The notes beneath the pieces were generated by a model. It did not search any database, was not told the origin of the DNA, and worked only from the letters and a program-made list of their open reading frames with translations. Below, piece by piece: positions 53,881 to 62,546 of a DNA stretch of 64,000 nt. Positions within the stretch are counted from its first letter, which is position 1, and every line of letters begins with the position of its first letter. Where the stretch lies: NCBI GenBank assembly GCA_015060625.1, contig SUYC01000002.1, forward strand, positions 124,001 through 188,000. Reading direction: 5' to 3'. Position numbers and translations under genes: made by a program. The DNA comes from Xylanibacter ruminicola (GTDB taxonomy: Bacteria; Bacteroidota; Bacteroidia; Bacteroidales; Bacteroidaceae).

Positions 53881-54765
53881 TTATTGATTGTTCTTGATGA
53901 TCTGGCGCACATCGTCGATGCTGTGGGCAAAGGGGCCTGTGTGTTCCAGCTTCAGCGTGCACATGGCGGCTGCAAACTGACCGCTTTCTATATAGCTCAT
54001 CCCCCTGGCACGGGCATACAGATAGCCAGCGCTGTAGGTGTCGCCACAGCCTGTGGCATCAACCAGTTTGGCAGGCGGATAGGCTGGGGTTTCGTAGAAC
54101 TGTCCCTCGGCATAGATCACCGATCCGCCACCACCTAAGGTGATTATCACCTCGCGCACTCCCCAGTCGTTAATCTGCTGGGCGGCCTCGTAAGGGTCGG
54201 TCATACTCGTCAGCGTCTGGCACTCCCACTCGTTTACCTTCAGAATGGCGGTGTGCTTCAGCAGGCGCAGCTTGTCTGTCCATTCGCAGGCGCGTACTTC
54301 TTCGCCTACTACCTCGCGCAGATAGCCCTGAACGTCGATGCTCACATCGCCCTTGGTGGCCAGATACTCCACAATCTCAGGTGCAAAGTCGTCGGCCAGC
54401 AGCGTACCAAGATGAAACACGCGTGCCTGCTCGTCCTTCAGTTCGTTAAGCGTAAACGGAGCCGACTTGGCCAGAACCCGCTGTGTGCGGTTGTCCATGT
54501 TGATGCCATACTTGTTCTCAAAAAACACGTTGGTATCGCTCTCGTAGGCAGTAACCTTGATGCCTGCCTGGCGAAGTTTCTCAACTTCGGGCATCACCTC
54601 GCTGCTAACCGAGGTGATAAGGTGGAAATTAACGTCATGGGGCAGTGCCTGGATGGCCCACGCCATATAGTAGGCCGAACCGCCTGCACAGTGTGTGGTT
54701 ACGGGGGGGGCCTGCGTAATGATTCTGTCACGAGTGATATGTCCGATACAGCAAATATCTGTCAT
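53881..54765 (-). CDS. PfkB-family carbohydrate kinase
   Basis: A 294-residue cytosolic ribokinase-like kinase. Signatures are HCAGGSAYYMAWAIQALP (substrate part) and VDATGCGDTYSAGYLYARAR, with the catalytic Asp in the GCGD motif and the anion hole beside it. It is the first gene of the unit with GH127 and GH51 (12-base gap), which suggests that its substrate is a sugar released by the locus, possibly arabinose-derived, but PfkB members also act on nucleosides. The start is ATG 54765 (MTDICCIGH); an upstream ATG at 54807 lies inside the -7 box. Confidence 0.88.
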   Translation of the reverse strand: MTDICCIGHITRDRIITQAPPVTTHCAGGSAYYMAWAIQALPHDVNFHLITSVSSEVMPEVEKLRQAGIKVTAYESDTNVFFENKYGINMDNRTQRVLAKSAPFTLNELKDEQARVFHLGTLLADDFAPEIVEYLATKGDVSIDVQGYLREVVGEEVRACEWTDKLRLLKHTAILKVNEWECQTLTSMTDPYEAAQQINDWGVREVIITLGGGGSVIYAEGQFYETPAYPPAKLVDATGCGDTYSAGYLYARARGMSYIESGQFAAAMCTLKLEHTGPFAHSIDDVRQIIKNNQ

Positions 54766-54804
54766 TTTGTCGACTTTTGATTGAATATATTCTTTATTTC
54801 GGTG

Positions 54805-54812
54805 CAAAGATA
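54805..54812 (-). promoter_or_regulatory. -7 element of the PfkB-GH127-GH51 unit
   Basis: TATCTTTG at 54812-54805 on the minus strand, 39 bases upstream of ATG 54765. Confidence 0.6.
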
Positions 54813-54831
54813 ATGATTTTTTGGTAATTTT

Positions 54832-54862
54832 TTTGTTTTATTCGGAAAATATACTATCTTTG
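54832..54862 (+). promoter_or_regulatory. Promoter of the GH28-SusC-SusD unit
   Basis: TTTG (54832-54835), a 19-bp spacer and TATCTTTG (54855-54862), then ATG 54896 after 33 bases. It lies back to back with the PfkB promoter. Confidence 0.75.
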
Positions 54863-54895
54863 CATTCGGAATTATTCGTTACTACTAAGAAATAA

Positions 54896-56236
54896 ATGAC
54901 GAAAAGAACATTTTTGCAGGTTTTCCTGCTTTGGATGACAGTGATGTCAGCAGCGGCACAGACGGTTTACGATGTGACGGCAGCAGGAGCTATAGGTGAT
55001 GGTATCGCAGACGATGCCCAGGCCATTCAGCGTGCTATCGACCGCTGTTCGGCTGAGGGTGGCGGTCGTGTGCTGTTGCCACGTAATCATACCTTCATGG
55101 CTGGTCCCATCCAGCTCAAGAGTAATGTTGAGCTTTATCTGGAAGCTACTGCCACCCTGAAGGCTAACCCCAATGAAAGTATTTACCACCTGAGCGCCTT
55201 TGGTGAGAATCGAGGCGAGGGTATGCTGTGGCTCTGGGCCGAGCATGCCGAGAATATCAGCATCTGCGGCAAGGGCACCATCCATGGCAATGGCATCGCC
55301 TTTATGGGGGCCGAGCTGAGCGATAGCTATGAACTGAAGCCGCTGGCCGACCAGACTTTCGACCCGCGGCCGCATGTGCTCACGCTGACTGACGTGAAGA
55401 ATCTCACCATCCGCGATGTCACCATCAAAGAGGGCGCTTACTGGACCGTTCATCTGATTGGTTGCGATGAAGCTGTGATTGATGGCATTAATCTGCTGAA
55501 CAACCTGAAAATCCGCAATGGCGATGGTATCGATATCGACCATTCGAAGCATGTGCGTATTGCTAACTGCCATATCACCAGTGGTGATGACTGCATCTGT
55601 TTGAAAAACCGTCGTGAGTTCGAGCAGTATGGCTCGTGCCACGATATTACTGTTACCAACTGTGTGATGTCGAGCCGTTCGTGCGCCATCAAGATTGGTA
55701 GCGAGAATATGGACTCTATCTATAACGTGGTGTTTGATAACTGCATCATCACAGGTTCGAACCGTGGTTTGGGCATCCAGAATCGCGACGAGGGAACCGT
55801 TACCGATGTGGTATTCTCGAACATCCAGTTGGACTGCCGCCTGTGGAGCGATGTGTGGTGGGGAAAGGCCGAGCCTATCTACGTGACCAGCTATCCACGT
55901 GCCAACGGCAATCACAAGGATGCCAACTGGCGATTCCCCAAGGGGCAGATTGAGGGCCGTTGCGGCGAAGTGAGCCGCATCTACTTCAACAATATCACCG
56001 CCACCAGTGAGAATGGCTGCTTTGTGGGTGGCGACGTGCCTGGCAAAGTGCGCGACATCTATTTTAATAATGTACGCGTGCGATTCGCTCCTTCCTCCTT
56101 CCTCCTTCCTCCTTCCTCGTTTGTCATGGACAAGCGTCCCTGCAAGGGTGAAGGCTTTATCAAGGCCGATCTGAAAGCCATGCAGGCCATGCAGGTGCCT
56201 CTGGTAACCGAAAACGCAACAGTAGTGATAAGATAA
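54896..56236 (+). CDS. GH28 polygalacturonase-like glycoside hydrolase
   Basis: A 446-residue secreted right-handed beta-helix enzyme (signal peptide LQVFLLWMTVMSAAAQ). The N-terminus is TAAGAIGDGIADDAQAIQRA. The GH28 acids are in IRNGDGIDIDHSK (NxD) and ITSGDDCICLKNR (DD); SSRSCAIKIGSENMDS and NRGLGIQNRDEG take the positions of the later motifs, so the usual GHG and RIK signatures are altered. This suggests a relative acting on galacturonan or rhamnogalacturonan rather than plain polygalacturonan. Near the C-terminus a heptamer repeat encodes PSSFLLPPSS. SusC follows 39 bases later. Confidence 0.85.
   Translation: MTKRTFLQVFLLWMTVMSAAAQTVYDVTAAGAIGDGIADDAQAIQRAIDRCSAEGGGRVLLPRNHTFMAGPIQLKSNVELYLEATATLKANPNESIYHLSAFGENRGEGMLWLWAEHAENISICGKGTIHGNGIAFMGAELSDSYELKPLADQTFDPRPHVLTLTDVKNLTIRDVTIKEGAYWTVHLIGCDEAVIDGINLLNNLKIRNGDGIDIDHSKHVRIANCHITSGDDCICLKNRREFEQYGSCHDITVTNCVMSSRSCAIKIGSENMDSIYNVVFDNCIITGSNRGLGIQNRDEGTVTDVVFSNIQLDCRLWSDVWWGKAEPIYVTSYPRANGNHKDANWRFPKGQIEGRCGEVSRIYFNNITATSENGCFVGGDVPGKVRDIYFNNVRVRFAPSSFLLPPSSFVMDKRPCKGEGFIKADLKAMQAMQVPLVTENATVVIR
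56088..56115. repeat. CTCCTTC heptamer repeated four times in the GH28 gene
   Basis: Four perfect copies of CTCCTTC run from 56088 to 56115. A change of one copy would shift the frame and replace the last 40 or so residues. Confidence 0.75.
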
Positions 56237-56275
56237 AAAACTTTTAATAAACTTATTTATACTAACTTTTAATTA

Positions 56276-59200
56276 ATGATTATGCAAAAGATCCTAAATC
56301 TCAAGCAAGGAACTCAGAAGGCCATGTTCTTCGTGTTCTTTCTGTTGTGCAGTACAGTGATGCTGGCACAGAACAAGGTGTCGGGAACTGTACTGGACGC
56401 AACCGGTGAGCCTCTGATTGGCGTAAGCGTTCTGGAAACGGGCACCAACAATGGTGTAGTGACCGATTTCAATGGTGACTTTACGCTGACTGTAAAGCAG
56501 GGTGCCAAGCTCACATTCTCTTATGTAGGCTACACCTCAAAGACCCTGGCTGCCGCCAACGGCATGAAGGTAACTCTCGAAGAGGACAACAAGGTACTGA
56601 ACGAGGTTGTTGTAGTAGGTTATGGTACCATGCGCCGCAAGGACGTTACCTCGTCTATCACAACTGTGAAAGCTGAAGATCTGAACCGTGGTGTATTCAC
56701 CGACCCAGGACAGATGTTGCAGGGTAAGGTGCCCGGACTGGTTGTATCTTCAACAGCCGACCCTAACGGCTCTCCAACCATCACGCTTCGTGGTGCCTCT
56801 ACACTGCGTTCTGGAGCTATGTCACCTTACTATGTAGTTGATGGTATTCCAGGTGTTGATATTTCTATCGTTTCGCCCGATGATATTGAGAGCATCGATG
56901 TGCTACGTGATGCTACAGCTACAGCTATCTACGGTTCGAAGGCTGCCAACGGTGTGATCATCATTACTACCAAGAAGGGTGATAAGGAGAGAACCAACGT
57001 TACCTATAATGGTTATGTGGCTTTTGATAATATCCTGAAAAAGTATGATGTTGCTTCAGCTTCTGACTTGCGTCAGTATGCCTCTAAGAATGGCGTAGCT
57101 CTGAAAGATGGTGGTGCTGATGTTAACTGGCAGGATGAGGTGTTGCGTACTGGTATCAGCCATAATCACAATGTGGGCATCAATGGCGGTAACGGACGTA
57201 CCAACTATATGATTAGTGGTAACCTCATGAAGCGTGAAGGTGTTATCAAAATGACAGGTATGGATCGTTTCAATGTACGTTCACTCGTGTCAACTAAGAC
57301 TCTGAAGGATCGACTCACTTTGTCGATGAGCCTGAATGCGATGTATGGCAAGCACTTTGGTGTGCCTACAGGTAATGAGGGTGCATCAGTTCTCGATGCG
57401 ATGAACTACTACTCGCCTACTAATGCAGTTAAGAATGCTGACGGTTCATGGACGTCGGGAGCTGGTTCAAAGAACTACAACCCACTGGCTTTGATGGAGG
57501 AGAATACTTCTGAGACCATCTGGAAGCGTAACCAGTTTATTGGTAAGGCTACTCTGGAGATTCTGAAGGGACTTCTTTGGAATGTTAACTACTCTTGGAG
57601 TAACTATCAGAGCACTTATAGCGCGTATAACACTCGTAACTCTCAGTTGGAGGGTATTGGTAATAAGAATGGTCAGGCCAGCCGCAATACATACTTTGGC
57701 TACGAGCAGACCTTCGAGACCTATCTGAACTATGGCTTTACAACAGGTAAGCACAAGATTGACCTGATGGCCGGTTATACTTGGGAGAAGAAAAAGAACA
57801 ATGATGGTTTCGGCCTGAGTGTTGAGGGGTACTATAATGATGACCTGACATGGTATAATATGTCGTATGCACAGACTATTCTCGGTGTTCAGAACTCTGT
57901 ATCAAGTGGTTATGTAGAGAATGTTAAGAATATCTCGTTCTATGGTCGTGCCAACTACTCATTCGATGGCCGTTATATGCTGCAGGCTACTATCCGTCGT
58001 GATGGTTCATCGGTATTTGGTAAGAACCACCGTTGGGGTACATTCCCATCTGTATCTGCTGCTTGGAATATCACAGAGGAGAGCTTCATGAAGAACCAGA
58101 AGATTTTTGATAATCTGAAGTTGCGTGCTGGCTATGGTGTATCTGGTAATGCTATGGGATTCGATGTCTATTCTTCATTCGTTACTTATGGAGCTACGGG
58201 TACATTCGAATATGATGGTAAGATCTATCGTACATACGGTGCTTCTAAAAATGCTAATCCCGACCTGAAGTGGGAGACCACATCAATGCTGAACATCGGT
58301 CTTGATTTTGCATTCTTGAGAGGTCGTATTAACGGTACTTTGGAGGTTTATCATAAGAAAACCAAGGACCTTATCTGGGGCTATCCTGTTCCAACCACAC
58401 AGTATGTGTATGGTTGGCTGGACGCCAATGTTGGTGAGATGACTAACAAGGGTATCGAGTTCTCTATCAATGCTGTTCCTGTTCGTACCAAGAACTTCAC
58501 ATGGAGCACCACTCTTAATCTGTCGCACAACAAGAATACTGTTGACAAGATGCAGAATGAGACTTATCATACTACAAACCTGGCGCAGGGAGATCCAATG
58601 GTATCTGGTGTTTCTCATGATGGTTGGACCCAGCGCATTATGGAGGGTGAGTCTATCGGTACATTCTATACCTATCAGTATGCAGGTACAGTGAAACGTA
58701 CAGATCCTGATGGAAATATTATTGAACGCTCTGAGTATTACGTTCTTGATGAGAATGGAAACCGTACAGGTGAGACTACTAACAACCCCACTCTGAAGGA
58801 TCGTTCTATCACTGGTTGTGCACAGCCTAAGCTTAATGCCGGTTGGAACAACAGCCTGACCTATAAGAACTGGAACCTGAATGCATTTATCACTGGCGTA
58901 TTTGGTCATGATGTTTACAATGCTCCACGTGCACACTATACCAGCTCACAGATGTTCTCTGATGGTAAGAATGTGCTGAAGGAGTTCCTGTCGTTCCCTG
59001 TTGGCGATGCTTCTGGCTCACTGCCATCTGACCGCTGGATTGAGAAGGGTACTTACATCCGTCTGCAGTCATTGTCGCTGAGCTACACATTCAAGAACTG
59101 TTTCGACAACTGGATTCAGGATCTTACTCTCTATGGTACAGCTAACAACCTTCTCACTATCACAAACTACAAGGGGCTTGATCCAGAGGTTAACCTCGGT

Positions 59201-59302
59201 GGTATCGATCCTGGTATCGATTATCGTTGGAGCCGTTATCCACACACACGTACATTCATGGTTGGTGTGAAGATTAACTTTGGTGATGGCAAGAAGAAAT
59301 AA
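56276..59302 (+). CDS. susC: SusC/RagA-family TonB-dependent outer-membrane transporter
   Basis: A 1008-residue transporter: signal peptide (MFFVFFLLCSTVMLAQ), CarboxypepD_reg-like domain (VSGTVLDATGEPLIGVSVLE; SYVGYTSKTL), SusC signature (LNEVVVVGYGTMRRKDVTSS), plug domain (RGASTLRSG, YYVVDGIPGVD, IESIDVLRDATATAIYGSKA, ANGVIIITTKKG) and a barrel ending in FMVGVKINFGDGKKK. It transports oligosaccharides captured by SusD in a TonB-dependent way; the neighbours point to pectic or arabinan fragments. It lies between GH28 and SusD in one probable transcript. Start is ATG 56276 or the ATG two codons later. Confidence 0.95.
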   Translation: MIMQKILNLKQGTQKAMFFVFFLLCSTVMLAQNKVSGTVLDATGEPLIGVSVLETGTNNGVVTDFNGDFTLTVKQGAKLTFSYVGYTSKTLAAANGMKVTLEEDNKVLNEVVVVGYGTMRRKDVTSSITTVKAEDLNRGVFTDPGQMLQGKVPGLVVSSTADPNGSPTITLRGASTLRSGAMSPYYVVDGIPGVDISIVSPDDIESIDVLRDATATAIYGSKAANGVIIITTKKGDKERTNVTYNGYVAFDNILKKYDVASASDLRQYASKNGVALKDGGADVNWQDEVLRTGISHNHNVGINGGNGRTNYMISGNLMKREGVIKMTGMDRFNVRSLVSTKTLKDRLTLSMSLNAMYGKHFGVPTGNEGASVLDAMNYYSPTNAVKNADGSWTSGAGSKNYNPLALMEENTSETIWKRNQFIGKATLEILKGLLWNVNYSWSNYQSTYSAYNTRNSQLEGIGNKNGQASRNTYFGYEQTFETYLNYGFTTGKHKIDLMAGYTWEKKKNNDGFGLSVEGYYNDDLTWYNMSYAQTILGVQNSVSSGYVENVKNISFYGRANYSFDGRYMLQATIRRDGSSVFGKNHRWGTFPSVSAAWNITEESFMKNQKIFDNLKLRAGYGVSGNAMGFDVYSSFVTYGATGTFEYDGKIYRTYGASKNANPDLKWETTSMLNIGLDFAFLRGRINGTLEVYHKKTKDLIWGYPVPTTQYVYGWLDANVGEMTNKGIEFSINAVPVRTKNFTWSTTLNLSHNKNTVDKMQNETYHTTNLAQGDPMVSGVSHDGWTQRIMEGESIGTFYTYQYAGTVKRTDPDGNIIERSEYYVLDENGNRTGETTNNPTLKDRSITGCAQPKLNAGWNNSLTYKNWNLNAFITGVFGHDVYNAPRAHYTSSQMFSDGKNVLKEFLSFPVGDASGSLPSDRWIEKGTYIRLQSLSLSYTFKNCFDNWIQDLTLYGTANNLLTITNYKGLDPEVNLGGIDPGIDYRWSRYPHTRTFMVGVKINFGDGKKK

Positions 59303-59333
59303 AGTTATTATCATTTAATAAGATTCAAGTATT

Positions 59334-60956
59334 ATGAAACTAAATAAAATATTTCTTGCAGCTGGCATGTTTGCCGTAGCACTCACTAGCTGTACAGATT
59401 TGGATGTAACTCCAAGTTCTCAATACACAGAAGACCCCAGTAAGAATTCTGGAGTTGACCCGATGATTATGGTAGAGGCAAAAATGGCAGATTTGTATTT
59501 CCACCTGTCAGGTACATTTGGTCGCCGATACATGGAGGCACAGTGCCTTGCTTCGGATGAGTTTACGTCTCTGGCTTTTGATGGAGGCTACTATGATGGA
59601 GGTACCTATGCTCACCAGGCTCTTCACTGCAGTTCGGCTACCGATGCCTCGCTCGACTGGTATTCGGATGTAACTGCTGGTATTACAAAGGCCAACACTA
59701 TTCTTGAGGAACTAGGTAGTAGTGCTTCTGTCCAGATGACAGCACCTGCTCGTGCTATTCGTGCTTACTTTACATGGATATTGATGGATAGCTTTGGTGA
59801 TACACCTATTCTTGAAAAGGTGCCTGCTGAGGGTGAGGTGGTAGCTCGTTCTCCACGCAAGGAAGTTGCTGAGTGGATTGAGAGTGAACTCACAGAGATT
59901 ATTCCTTACCTCACAGAGGATGTAACAGAGAATACCTATGGTAAGCCAACCAAGTGGATGGCACAGGCTCTGCTTGCTAAGCTTTATATCAACTGGCCAG
60001 TCTATACAGCCGAGTCTGTTGATCAGTATGATGCTGCTACTGCTGCAAATCCAAAACTCGATGCATGTATCGAGCTTTGTGATGACATCATCAATAGCGG
60101 TAAGTTCAATTTGGGCTCTGTTGACTATCTGCATAAGTTCTCATACGACAATGGCTCTCAGATAGAAGACTTCATCTATGCAATGCCTTATGACGCTATC
60201 AACCGTCAGGGTATGCAGTGGGGACGTCCTCGCTCATTCAAGCAGTTGAAAGGCATGTTGCCAACTTATTATGGATTTGCTGATAAGTTTACCCAGTCGT
60301 TTGGTGGTAATATGGTCGTTACACCTGAGTTCGCTAAACTCTTTAGCCTCGATGGCGATATCCGCAATCTCAGCATTCTGCGTGGCGACGTCTTTATCCG
60401 TGATCCGAAGACACTGCGTCCTACCTCTGAGCCATTTATGTATAAAGACAAGCAGGTTCATTTCACAGAGGACATTACGCTGATTAAGCAAGACAACACT
60501 ATCGACGTGGGTAATGATGATAACGCTATCCAGCAGGGCTGTCACTCTATCAAGTGGTTCATTAATCCTGCCGACTATAACAATGGTCGTAACCAGTCGA
60601 ACGATGTGCCTATCTTCCGTTATGCTGATATCCTGCTGATGAAGGCTGAGGCACTCACACGCATTGGAAAGGGTGGAGCCAAGGATCTCTTCAATCAGAT
60701 CCGTAAGTATGCTGGTGCACCAGAGATCGCAGCAGAACCTACACTCGATGAGATCTATCAGGAGCGTGGCCGTGAGTTCTTCGATGAGAACTGGCGCCGT
60801 AACGATATGATTCGCTTCGGTCACTTCGAGGACGAGTTCTTCCCTCACTACAAGAACTTCCCCGATGCTGATTTCGACAAGCGTCATCGTATCTTCCCCA
60901 TTGAGCAGGAGATGCTCGATCTGAACCCAGGTTGGGAGCAGAATCCTGGTTACTAA
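59334..60956 (+). CDS. susD: SusD/RagB-family surface glycan-binding lipoprotein
   Basis: A 540-residue lipoprotein (signal AAGMFAVALTSC, Cys20, then TDLDVTPSS). The family features are the early helical TPR-like region (WYSDVTAGITKANTILEELG; IRAYFTWILMDSFGDTPIL), ADILLMKAEALTRIG with FNQIRKYAGAPEIA, and the C-terminal block YQERGREFFDENWRRNDMIR, FGHFEDEFFPHY. It forms the lid of the SusC transporter and binds the target glycan at the cell surface. It starts 31 bases after SusC and is followed by a strong terminator. Confidence 0.95.
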   Translation: MKLNKIFLAAGMFAVALTSCTDLDVTPSSQYTEDPSKNSGVDPMIMVEAKMADLYFHLSGTFGRRYMEAQCLASDEFTSLAFDGGYYDGGTYAHQALHCSSATDASLDWYSDVTAGITKANTILEELGSSASVQMTAPARAIRAYFTWILMDSFGDTPILEKVPAEGEVVARSPRKEVAEWIESELTEIIPYLTEDVTENTYGKPTKWMAQALLAKLYINWPVYTAESVDQYDAATAANPKLDACIELCDDIINSGKFNLGSVDYLHKFSYDNGSQIEDFIYAMPYDAINRQGMQWGRPRSFKQLKGMLPTYYGFADKFTQSFGGNMVVTPEFAKLFSLDGDIRNLSILRGDVFIRDPKTLRPTSEPFMYKDKQVHFTEDITLIKQDNTIDVGNDDNAIQQGCHSIKWFINPADYNNGRNQSNDVPIFRYADILLMKAEALTRIGKGGAKDLFNQIRKYAGAPEIAAEPTLDEIYQERGREFFDENWRRNDMIRFGHFEDEFFPHYKNFPDADFDKRHRIFPIEQEMLDLNPGWEQNPGY

Positions 60957-60989
60957 TCTCTTGTAGATAATAACCCCATTAATAATACT

Positions 60990-61016
60990 GGGCAGCTACC
61001 GCAATGGTAGCTGCCC
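60990..61016 (+). terminator. Stem-loop terminator of the SusC/SusD unit
   Basis: GGGCAGCTACC (60990-61000) pairs perfectly with 61006-61016 around a 5-base loop; GGTCTTTGTTTG follows. Confidence 0.85.
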
Positions 61017-61078
61017 GGTCTTTGTTTGTTGCAGATAATAAAAAGTACTAATTTACCAATATTGTAAATTAAATATTG

Positions 61079-61086
61079 TATCTTTG
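61079..61086 (+). promoter_or_regulatory. -7 element directly upstream of the second GH28 gene
   Basis: TATCTTTG at 61079-61086 is five bases from ATG 61092, so the mRNA is leaderless if translation starts there. Confidence 0.5.
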
Positions 61087-61091
61087 CAGGC

Positions 61092-62546
61092 ATGATACGT
61101 ACTTGCTTTATCATAGTGATGTTTTTGCTCTCGATAGGAACAGCAATGCCGGCATGGGGGCAAAAGCAGTTGACAACAGCGGGAATGAGTGTTCCTGCTG
61201 ATGGAAAAACAGTCTGCACGCAGCAGCTGCAACAAGCTATCGATGCCATATCTAAGAAAGGTGGTGGACGGCTGGTATTCACCAAAGGATCCTATCTTAC
61301 TGGCGGACTGATGTTGCGCTCGGGGGTGGAACTGCATCTTGAGGAAGGGGCAACCTTGTTGGGAAGTACCAATCCCTATGACTATCAGTCCATCTGTATC
61401 GCTCATAGTAGCGATAACAGGAATGATAATGCTGCTATGGCGCTCATCATGGCTGATGGGGCTGACCATATAAGTATCACGGGCAGTGGTACTATTGATG
61501 GTCAAGGCTTACAATTAGCGCTCAATATCGATAGCTTGCACCACACAGGCGAACGCATAGACCCCAACTACAATCAGCGACGCCAGCGCCCTAGTGAGAC
61601 GGCAAGGCCTAAATTATTCTTCCTCTATGGATGTAAGAATGTGACGGTAGAAGGCGTGAGGCTTCGGAATAGTGCTAACTGGGGATTATCGCTCCATCTC
61701 TGTGAGCAGGTAAAATTGCATCATCTGGATATTGTGAATAGGGCTTATTGGAACAATGATGGTATCGACCTGACTGACTGCCGGCATGTGGTGGTGGCTG
61801 ACTGCCATATCAACTCGGCCGATGATGGGGTATGCCTGAAATCCTATCATGCCGACAGCGAGTGTTATGATATTGAGATAGCCCGATGTGATATCCGAAG
61901 CAGCGCATCAGCCGTTAAGTTTGGTACGGCCTCGTGGGGTGGCTTCCGCAAGGTATATGCGCATGATATCAAGGTGAGCGACACCTTCCGTTCGGCTATT
62001 GCCATCGAGAGTGTTGATGGAGCCCAGATAGATAGCGTGCTGGTGGAACGTGTTGAGGCTCATAATACTGGTAATCCAATTTTTATGCGATTGGGACAAC
62101 GGGCTGGCGACCGTAAAGGCTCGCTCAGGAATGTAGTCATTCGTGATTTGACATGTCAGGTGCCTTTCGGACGTCCGGATGAGGCTTATGATCTGCGTGG
62201 ACCAGAGGTGGACTTTTTCCATAATCCCTTCCCCAGTGTGATTTGTGGCATACCCGGCAACTGCATCGAACATATCACACTACAGAATATCAACATCACC
62301 TATCCAGGACGCGCCACAAAAGGCATGGCGTATATACCGCTTTGGCGTAAGCACGATGTGCCCGAACAGATAGGTAAGTATCCTGAGTTCACCATGTTTG
62401 GTGAGTTGCCGGCATGGGGATTCTATCTGCGACACATTCGCAACATCACGCTTAAAAACGTTCAACTATCGCTGGCAGAAGAGGATTTCCGCCCAGCGAT
62501 AGTTGAAGAGGATGTGGAGAATATGTTACTTCTTCTCGACCGTTAG
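61092..62546 (+). CDS. Second GH28-family glycoside hydrolase
   Basis: A 484-residue secreted beta-helix enzyme (signal peptide IIVMFLLSIGTAMPAWGQ). N-terminal QLQQAIDAISKKGGGRLVFT and LRSGVELHLEEGATLLGS are typical of pectin-active GH28. The acids lie in WNNDGIDLTDCRH and NSADDGVCLKSYH, followed by SSASAVKFGTASWGGFRKV. As in many rhamnogalacturonan or xylogalacturonan enzymes, the classic GHG motif is not obvious. ATG 61092 is next to the -7 box; ATG 61119 would give a normal short leader and still a hydrophobic start. Its end overlaps the convergent SusE/F-like gene by 21 bases. Confidence 0.85.
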   Translation: MIRTCFIIVMFLLSIGTAMPAWGQKQLTTAGMSVPADGKTVCTQQLQQAIDAISKKGGGRLVFTKGSYLTGGLMLRSGVELHLEEGATLLGSTNPYDYQSICIAHSSDNRNDNAAMALIMADGADHISITGSGTIDGQGLQLALNIDSLHHTGERIDPNYNQRRQRPSETARPKLFFLYGCKNVTVEGVRLRNSANWGLSLHLCEQVKLHHLDIVNRAYWNNDGIDLTDCRHVVVADCHINSADDGVCLKSYHADSECYDIEIARCDIRSSASAVKFGTASWGGFRKVYAHDIKVSDTFRSAIAIESVDGAQIDSVLVERVEAHNTGNPIFMRLGQRAGDRKGSLRNVVIRDLTCQVPFGRPDEAYDLRGPEVDFFHNPFPSVICGIPGNCIEHITLQNINITYPGRATKGMAYIPLWRKHDVPEQIGKYPEFTMFGELPAWGFYLRHIRNITLKNVQLSLAEEDFRPAIVEEDVENMLLLLDR

